A stretch of DNA of 26,316 nucleotides from a virus, in the IMG/VR virus record IMGVR_UViG_3300021093_000316, positions 1 to 26,316 of that record. One strand, 5' to 3'. Under the pieces are notes generated by a model, which was given only the letters and a program-made list of their open reading frames with translations, was not told the origin of the DNA and ran no database searches. The position numbers and the translations under genes were made by a program. Below, in pieces: positions 21,142 through 26,316 of the stretch. The first letter of the stretch is position 1. Each line of letters opens with the position of its first letter.

Positions 21142-23112
21142 TTAAATGACAGTACGAGCAGTGACTTGAATAATTCCGCCATAGCCTGAGAAGTTACCGT
21201 TTGGTGGACTTGTGCGGGTGAAATTTATTTGCTCAATCACTGCTTCCGTTGGTTCTCCATCGGCAGTAAAATCTTGAATAATAATTGTTTTGCCTTGTGC
21301 TTCAAGTTGTTCTAATAATTGGAGCCTGCCGAGAGCATAACCTTGGAAGCCCATAAGGTTTTTATGGCGGTCACGCTCAGAGTCAAAACAAAAGACAGGA
21401 TACTGAATAATACGAGCACGGGTAGGAGTAGGCAAAGCCTTAACGGAGTAACCATAAATAACAGCGCCAGTTGTGGCAGTCGTATCGTTACGATTGAGGC
21501 GGAACTTAAATTGTGCTGAAACACTAATATCTTCATAAACGGATGATAAATCATAGTCATAATCCTCTGTATTTCCTTGTACTATGGTGCGAAAGGCTGA
21601 ATCTACTCCATCTTCAACACGAAAAATATCAACATCACCTTCCAGTGTTCCTTCAGTGCGTATTTTTATACGCTTCCATGCTTTGTTTTCAAGAGTTTCA
21701 TAGCGAATAATGCCTGTTGTTAATTCACCTGATTCAACTAATTCTGTATCGTGTTCAATATACAAACCATCACCATTAACACAGAAGGCTACGCGCCCAG
21801 TATTAGTGAGTGCTACTCCCTCTACTTTACCCGTAGTGCTTTCGGCATAAACATCGGTTGCATAAGCATAACCACCATTTTGCAAAGGTTGTCCTAAATC
21901 AACTCGGTAAATTCCAGAATAACCATCAATACCAGAATCAACTCCAGCGTATATGTATGAACCCGTAGCGCTCATTTTAAATACGCCAAGTGAGGTTTTA
22001 AATACAAGCGGTCCATAGGACAAATCGCCGACCTCATTAGCAATAGCAACACGCAAGCCTTGGCTAGTGCCAAGGATTACATAGGTTCCTAAGTAACCAA
22101 GTAATCCAGTAATCTGCTCATCATTAGGAAGCGAAATAACGGTGGTCATTGTATTTAACGCTCCGTCATTAGCAACAGTTATTTTAAATACACTGCCTTG
22201 ATTACCAGAAAATCCGCCTACATAAATTGCTGCACCCGACTCGGCAACTGCCCTAAAAGTGTATGCAGTAGGAAGTGTAGTGCTGCCATTGATTGCGGTA
22301 AGAGTGCTTAAATTTATAGATGCGCCAGTGTTTTTGTTTAATTCATAAACAAATGTATTTTTGTTTGTATCGTGGTAAGCAAATATAAAACGATTTTTAA
22401 CATATCCAATAGTTCCATGTACTGCATTGGCAGTGTTAATTGCATAGTCTTGATGTATTGCAGGAGAAGTTGCATCAAAAGAATAGCGTTTAATTTTAGT
22501 AGGGGTAACCATCATTAGGTCATTACCGCCCATGGTTACGGCAATAATATTTTCAGTAATGTCAACATTAGTTAATATTGTAGTTTCTGTTAAATCGCTT
22601 ACTCTAATGCGAACTACACGAGCAGCCTCAGTAGATGAGTATTTAACTAAAATTAGATATTCAACATTATCAATTACTGTATTAAAAACACGACTATCTC
22701 CCGTTGCTGCTTCTTGCAAAAATGTTCTGCGTAACAAAGATATTTGTCCAGGGGTCCAAGGATTAATACCTATTGAATCATAAAAACGAAAGCGTGCCTC
22801 TTCTAATGTTCCAATGATTGGCTCTTGATAAAGGGCACCTGCACCAAGATGAAAGGATGATTGAGAACGAATCCAGTAACCAGAACCAGAAAGCGATTGC
22901 TCACCAGGGTCACGAAGTTGGTCCACGCGCTGAGTACGAAATTCTGCAGTCTGCCTTCGGTAAGGAGTGTTATCGGTAACGGCATAGATAAAAGGCATGC
23001 CACCGATAGCAACATCATATTTATAGGTAGTTGGGTCAAAGTATGTAGAAATGCGGCCCGATAAGTCAATGATTACGCGTTCAGATATATCGGGTGGTCT
23101 ACTGCCTGCCAT
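21142..23112 (-). CDS. Large minor tail protein, beta-rich
   Basis: A 656-residue protein starting at ATG 23112 with AAGGAG upstream. Residues 1-110 have a tail-like N-terminus; from about 140 to 480 short repeated beta strands alternate with Gly and aromatic residues (NRFIFAYHDTN, IYVGGFSGNQGSVFKI, GTYVILGTSQGLRVAI, SYIYAGVDSGIDGY), which suggests a beta-propeller. The C-terminal part is a beta-sandwich-like region (WKRIKIRTEGTLEGDVDIF). Position before the lysis genes and after fibre genes fits a baseplate or tail-tip protein. The propeller reading is inference. Confidence 0.78.
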   Translation of the reverse strand: MAGSRPPDISERVIIDLSGRISTYFDPTTYKYDVAIGGMPFIYAVTDNTPYRRQTAEFRTQRVDQLRDPGEQSLSGSGYWIRSQSSFHLGAGALYQEPIIGTLEEARFRFYDSIGINPWTPGQISLLRRTFLQEAATGDSRVFNTVIDNVEYLILVKYSSTEAARVVRIRVSDLTETTILTNVDITENIIAVTMGGNDLMMVTPTKIKRYSFDATSPAIHQDYAINTANAVHGTIGYVKNRFIFAYHDTNKNTFVYELNKNTGASINLSTLTAINGSTTLPTAYTFRAVAESGAAIYVGGFSGNQGSVFKITVANDGALNTMTTVISLPNDEQITGLLGYLGTYVILGTSQGLRVAIANEVGDLSYGPLVFKTSLGVFKMSATGSYIYAGVDSGIDGYSGIYRVDLGQPLQNGGYAYATDVYAESTTGKVEGVALTNTGRVAFCVNGDGLYIEHDTELVESGELTTGIIRYETLENKAWKRIKIRTEGTLEGDVDIFRVEDGVDSAFRTIVQGNTEDYDYDLSSVYEDISVSAQFKFRLNRNDTTATTGAVIYGYSVKALPTPTRARIIQYPVFCFDSERDRHKNLMGFQGYALGRLQLLEQLEAQGKTIIIQDFTADGEPTEAVIEQINFTRTSPPNGNFSGYGGIIQVTARTVI

Positions 23113-23200
23113 GTTGCTCCTTAAATACTAATGTTTCTGCTGTGTCAATATGGTCATCTATGTCTTTAAAAATAGGAAATATGTCAGAAGTTAAACTCAT
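23099..23200 (-). CDS. 33-residue acidic microprotein in the tail cluster
   Basis: Read from ATG 23200, with AGGGGACAG upstream, to TAG at 23099, ending inside the start of the minor tail gene by 14 bases. The product (MSLTSDIFPIFKDIDDHIDT...) is acidic and helical, without Cys or membrane segment. The ribosome-binding site of the next gene (AAGGAG) lies within it. Good signals and gene packing make it plausible; function unknown. Confidence 0.5.
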   Translation of the reverse strand: MSLTSDIFPIFKDIDDHIDTAETLVFKEQHGRQ

Positions 23201-23219
23201 CTGTCCCCTATCTATCTAC

Positions 23220-23567
23220 TTACAGCGCGGCAATCTCAATCCAAGATAGTGTTGATTCGTCCCAACTGTATTGCTTGTCATCAGTAGGCATAGGTGTAGG
23301 TGCTTCCCATAAATAAGTGTTTGCGTTCTTAATCCAAGATGGGAATGGTTGTGGTGTATAGAAACCAACTCCGTCATAGTGGTATCCAATACCTGCGTAG
23401 TTTTTACGCAATGCTTCTCCACCCACGCGGTTATTGACTCCGCCGTGTGTGTTATAGGAAGTCTGAACCCAAGTTCCGCCTAGATTGTTCTCACACCATT
23501 CTTTGGTATCAGCAACAATGACACGGAGTACTGTGTTGTCACTTCCAATTTCTGCAAAATGTGCCAT
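23220..23567 (-). CDS. Tail-associated protein of the MAHFAEI type
   Basis: A 115-residue protein with the N-terminus MAHFAEIGSDNTVLRVIVAD and then RKNYAGIGYHYDGVGFYTPQPFPSW, which I recognise from proteins encoded near tail fibre genes in many aquatic phages. Aromatic and Gly-rich, probably a beta-fold exposed on the virion. The C-terminal segment (WDESTLSWIEI) is also typical. Its TGA/ATG neighbours the small gene before it. The exact role, perhaps host attachment or fibre assembly, is not known. Confidence 0.75.
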   Translation of the reverse strand: MAHFAEIGSDNTVLRVIVADTKEWCENNLGGTWVQTSYNTHGGVNNRVGGEALRKNYAGIGYHYDGVGFYTPQPFPSWIKNANTYLWEAPTPMPTDDKQYSWDESTLSWIEIAAL

Positions 23568-23764
23568 TATTTTTCCTTTTCTTTTCCGTTGAACAATGCA
23601 ACTGAGTCCTTTAGTTTTACTTCTCTTGAGGTAACATAGCCACCTTGATTATCCAATCTTTCTCTTGCAGATTTTTCATCTTCAGCAAGAATCTGAACCA
23701 CCATCTTTATTTCATAGGTATATGCGTGTGTAGGTAAATTGCCTTCATCTTTGTTCTTAGCCAT
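23567..23764 (-). CDS. 65-residue small protein between fibre genes
   Basis: Starts at ATG 23764 with AAGGAGAAA upstream. Composition is mixed alpha/beta (HAYTYEIKMVVQILAEDEKSARERLDNQGGYVTSREVKL), reminiscent of small ferredoxin-like or chaperone folds. It stops at the base where the next gene begins. No family recognised; it could assist fibre assembly. Confidence 0.65.
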   Translation of the reverse strand: MAKNKDEGNLPTHAYTYEIKMVVQILAEDEKSARERLDNQGGYVTSREVKLKDSVALFNGKEKEK

Positions 23765-23778
23765 TTTTCTCCTTGAGA

Positions 23779-25611
23779 TTATGCGGCATATCTAACTATT
23801 ACGATTCCTGAGCCACCGTTGCCGCCATAAGTTGCATCTTGTCCACCAGTCCCACCGCCACCGCCACCGCCTGTATTGGCAGTACCAGCGGTACCCGCAG
23901 TACCAGAAGTTGCGCCAGCATTACCACCGCCACCCGTGCCACCGTTTCCAGCAGTTCCACCAGTGCCATAAACACCACCACCGCCACCACCAGCGTAAGT
24001 AACAGATGAACCTGAGATGGAAGTTGTAACACCACTACCACCATTACCACCAGTGGTGCTTGTTCCATTAGCGCCCACAGAGTTTGCTCCGCCACCGCCG
24101 CCTGTTCCGTAATTTGGCGCTGAAGAGGAACTATTACCACCAGCATAGCCTTGGTTAGCCGTTCCAGCCGCACCGTTGTTTCCAAAAGCGCTACCACCAC
24201 CAGAGCCACCAGTTGCTCCAATAGGACTATCGGAACCGTTGGCACCCGCACCACCGCCAGTGGAAGTTACTGTTGTAATTCCTGAACCAGATATAGATGA
24301 GTTGCTTCCATTAGTTCCTAGCGTTGCTTTTGCCGTACTTCTCGCTCCACCGCCGCCTACTGTAACTGTGTAAGCAGTAGATGCTGTAAGTGATAAAGCA
24401 GATTCTAAAGAACCGCCACCCCCAGTTCCTGTAACTGTGCAACGCAAACCGCCAGCACCACCACCTGCTCCATAAGTAAGACCACCTGGACCACCACCAG
24501 CGACTACAAGATAGTCAGCAGTTAAGTTTGCTGTAGGCGTAAATGTTCCTGATGATGTAAAAGTGTGAATAATAAATCCACCACTAGATGTAACAGTTCC
24601 ACCATCTGCCTTTTGACCTGAAATCCAAGTTTGAAATGTTCCTGAAGAATTGAATGTATGAATTGTGTAACCACCAGAAGATGTAATTGTTCCACCAGAT
24701 GCTTGTTGTAAACCTAAATAACGAGTGATGACAACACCTGAGCCGCCTGTACCGCCTGTCCCACCTGAACCTGCGTTACCACCTCCACCGCCACCACCGC
24801 CTGTGTTTGTAGTGCCGTTGCTTCCAGCGTAACTTGTTGAGGAAGTTCCTCCGTTACCACCACCGCCTGAGCCGCCAACAGTTGCAGTAGAACTATTTTC
24901 ATTCTTTTCTCCAGCACCGCCACCACCACGAGTTACAGCAGAACCAGTAATAGAAGATGAAAGACCGTTACCTCCAGGACCACCATAGCGATTGTGGTAG
25001 TTTCCGCCACCATCAAATGCGTTTCCACCAACAGCGCTAGCGCCACCGCCGCCGCCTGAATTTACGCCTGAACCATTTCCACCAGCCTTACCCTGTGTTG
25101 GAGATGATACTCCACCACCAGTAGTACCAGCAGTTGAATTAGAACCACCTCCACCACCTGAGCCACCAGTTTTAGCAGCACTTGATGATGAATTACTTGG
25201 TCCTCCACCTCCTCCACCGCCAGTAGAGGTAAGTGTTGTTATTCCAGTTCCGCTAATGGATGAATCACTACCATTTGTTCCAGCAGAAGCATTTCCTGCT
25301 GCGGCTGCTCCAGCACCACCGCCACCAACTGTAACTGTAAAAGATGTATTTAGTGACATTGTTAGCGCAGATTCAGCAGAACCTCCACCGCCAGTAGTTT
25401 CACCAGTAACAGAATTACGATACCCACCAGCACCTCCGCCACCACCTGGTCCATATCCACCGCTACCACCGCCTGCGCCACCACCCCCAGCAACAACTAG
25501 ATATTGAACTACTACAGCGTCTTGATATGCAGTATTACCCGCCAACATTGAAGTATATTTTTGTTTACTGGTAAAACCGCCAGCATTGCTTAGTTTGTAT
25601 ACTGGAGTCAT
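23779..25611 (-). CDS. Glycine-rich tail fibre adhesin with internal duplication
   Basis: A 610-residue protein dominated by Gly, Ser, Thr and Ala. It has long poly-Gly runs (GGGGGAGG and similar) separated by short polar loops, as in polyglycine-type-II adhesins such as the gp38 of phage S16. Two units repeat in order: YLVVAGGGGAGG... at about 37 and YLVVAGGGPGGL... at about 368, each followed by Gly-rich loops, TVTVGGGGA, and a late SGVVITRY or SGIVIVRY strand. Between them is a twice-repeated beta segment (GGTITSSGGYTIHTF, GGTVTSSGGFIIHTF). It is likely the receptor-binding tip of the fibre, and the loops its specificity-determining part. Confidence 0.85.
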   Translation of the reverse strand: MTPVYKLSNAGGFTSKQKYTSMLAGNTAYQDAVVVQYLVVAGGGGAGGGSGGYGPGGGGGAGGYRNSVTGETTGGGGSAESALTMSLNTSFTVTVGGGGAGAAAAGNASAGTNGSDSSISGTGITTLTSTGGGGGGGPSNSSSSAAKTGGSGGGGGSNSTAGTTGGGVSSPTQGKAGGNGSGVNSGGGGGASAVGGNAFDGGGNYHNRYGGPGGNGLSSSITGSAVTRGGGGAGEKNENSSTATVGGSGGGGNGGTSSTSYAGSNGTTNTGGGGGGGGNAGSGGTGGTGGSGVVITRYLGLQQASGGTITSSGGYTIHTFNSSGTFQTWISGQKADGGTVTSSGGFIIHTFTSSGTFTPTANLTADYLVVAGGGPGGLTYGAGGGAGGLRCTVTGTGGGGSLESALSLTASTAYTVTVGGGGARSTAKATLGTNGSNSSISGSGITTVTSTGGGAGANGSDSPIGATGGSGGGSAFGNNGAAGTANQGYAGGNSSSSAPNYGTGGGGGANSVGANGTSTTGGNGGSGVTTSISGSSVTYAGGGGGGVYGTGGTAGNGGTGGGGNAGATSGTAGTAGTANTGGGGGGGTGGQDATYGGNGGSGIVIVRYAA

Positions 25612-25916
25612 TATGCTATTTCCACGCCTGCAATATGAAAGTTAATGCTTGTTGCAGATGCTCCACCAGTGATGGTTTGAGTTGCTGTCAGTGCTTGCTT
25701 CAAATCAATTACTGTTGAATCGTATGCACCAACGGTTACAGTGGTTGCAAGATTAGTTCCACCAAGACCAAGAGTAAAAGTTCCCGATGCGCCTGCAGTA
25801 TTGGTTATGATAATATTGGTTACTACTGTTACCGTTGATGCTGGCACAGTATAAAGAGTTGTTCCCGTAGATGTTGTTGCAGCCCCACGGAAAAGTGTTT
25901 TAGATGTTACAGCCAT
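25611..25916 (-). CDS. Small virion protein, beta-sandwich-like
   Basis: A 101-residue protein rich in Thr, Ala and Val, with alternating strands (LYTVPASTVTVVTNIIITN, GTFTLGLGG) and no charged clusters. Such short Thr-rich proteins occur in phage tail fibre regions, where they form fibre decorations or connectors. Its last base is the first base of the adhesin start codon. Function assigned by context only. Confidence 0.65.
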   Translation of the reverse strand: MAVTSKTLFRGAATTSTGTTLYTVPASTVTVVTNIIITNTAGASGTFTLGLGGTNLATTVTVGAYDSTVIDLKQALTATQTITGGASATSINFHIAGVEIA

Positions 25917-25934
25917 TAGTTACTGTTTCCTTTC

Positions 25935-26316
25935 TTAGAGCAAAGCGCCCATTAGTGTTTTGATTTCAACGGATTCTGAATCTGCACTTATGCTAATACT
26001 ACCGCCAAGAGAAACAGCAGTTCCGTTAATTGTGATGCTTGAGTTAGTTAGTGATGCGTTAGCAATACTGCTTAAAGTGTTATTAGCACCGCTTATAGTC
26101 TTATTAGTTAAAGTTTCCGCACCTGCCAATGAGGCTACATCTGCATCACTTACCGCTGTGTTTAGTTGCGCTAATGTTGCGCTAACAGTATTTGATGCAA
26201 GATTTATTGTCTTATTAGTTAGTGTCTGTGTGCCAGTATCAGAAACAAGGACAGCATCACCATTGCCAATAGTATTACCACCTGGCAGGGTCAAGGTATT
26301 TGTTGCTTCTTGAGCG
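25935..26316 (-). CDS. Tail fibre protein with LTNKTI repeats (partial, N-terminus off window)
   Basis: Open to the right edge, so only the last 126 or so residues are visible (a TTG at 26294 is not needed as a start). It has two TLTNKTI repeats (QTLTNKTINLASNT and ETLTNKTISGANNT) with SGANNTLSSIAN-like segments, typical of the shafts of phage side tail fibres. The C-terminus is short and hydrophobic (EIKTLMGALL). It heads the group of fibre genes seen here. Confidence 0.8.
   Translation of the reverse strand, partial: AQEATNTLTLPGGNTIGNGDAVLVSDTGTQTLTNKTINLASNTVSATLAQLNTAVSDADVASLAGAETLTNKTISGANNTLSSIANASLTNSSITINGTAVSLGGSISISADSESVEIKTLMGALL

Noticed and set aside
24176-25507. Plus-strand Pro-rich frames opposite the adhesin
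   Set aside because: They are antisense translations of poly-Gly codons and lack start signals.
23779-25611. Simple-repeat or CRISPR-like array suggested by periodic CCACC triplets
   Set aside because: The repeats encode Gly codons in one intact long frame; there are no regular spacers.

Overview
The window is part of a tailed double-stranded DNA phage (Caudoviricetes), probably of a low-GC aquatic actinobacterium of the Nanopelagicales (acI) type. This is an inference: a WhiB-family regulator points to an actinobacterial host, while base composition is only moderate in G+C. TerL, portal, tail proteins, holin, endolysin, primase, sigma-like factor and dNMP kinase are all present. I see no integrase, no recognisable immunity repressor, no complete tRNA and no CRISPR array. 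Both ends cut through genes.

Layout. (A) 1-7741, minus strand: head-side late genes, transcribed TerL, portal, a small protein, then a very large protein that runs off the left edge and carries an ADP-ribosyltransferase active-site signature. (B) 7742-8602: a non-coding control region with a hairpin-rich terL leader, several inverted and direct repeats and four GTTTAAAC palindromes. (C) 8603-13188, plus strand: about 14 small genes, including an amidoligase and a class II glutamine amidotransferase, several Cys-rich microproteins, a secreted lytic transglycosylase and WhiB. A strong terminator splits it at about 10980 and another ends it at about 13204. (D) 13268-19747, minus strand: DNA metabolism genes. 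In transcription order these are a Cas4/RecB-type nuclease, a zinc-ribbon protein, a RecA-like ATPase, small proteins, a glycosyltransferase, a resolvase, a split primase (zinc-finger plus TOPRIM), a possible nuclease, a sigma-like factor, a Cys microprotein and dNMP kinase. The genes overlap tightly, twice by more than 150 nt. (E) 19748-19872: a divergent control region with a perfect 10-bp inverted repeat; then one plus-strand zinc-ribbon gene ending in a bidirectional terminator. (F) 20202-26316, minus strand: tail fibre and adhesin genes, a large minor tail protein, a membrane protein, M15 endolysin and holin.

The most unusual DNA-level signal is the exact 8-bp palindrome GTTTAAAC. It occurs 27 times, 25 of them between 8110 and 15841 (about one per 320 bp), in intergenic DNA and inside genes on both strands, and it is almost absent from the structural-gene regions. 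The most interesting protein-level signals are the giant virion-neighbour protein with an R / S-T-S / E-x-E mono-ADP-ribosyltransferase signature, possibly preceded by a second degenerate ART-like unit, and the amidoligase-amidotransferase cassette.

How the genes probably work together (inference): the plus-strand block and the minus-strand replication block are early and middle genes that alter the host and replicate DNA. WhiB, the sigma-like factor and the palindromes are candidate regulators of that region. The outer blocks are late genes for packaging, virion assembly, adsorption and lysis.
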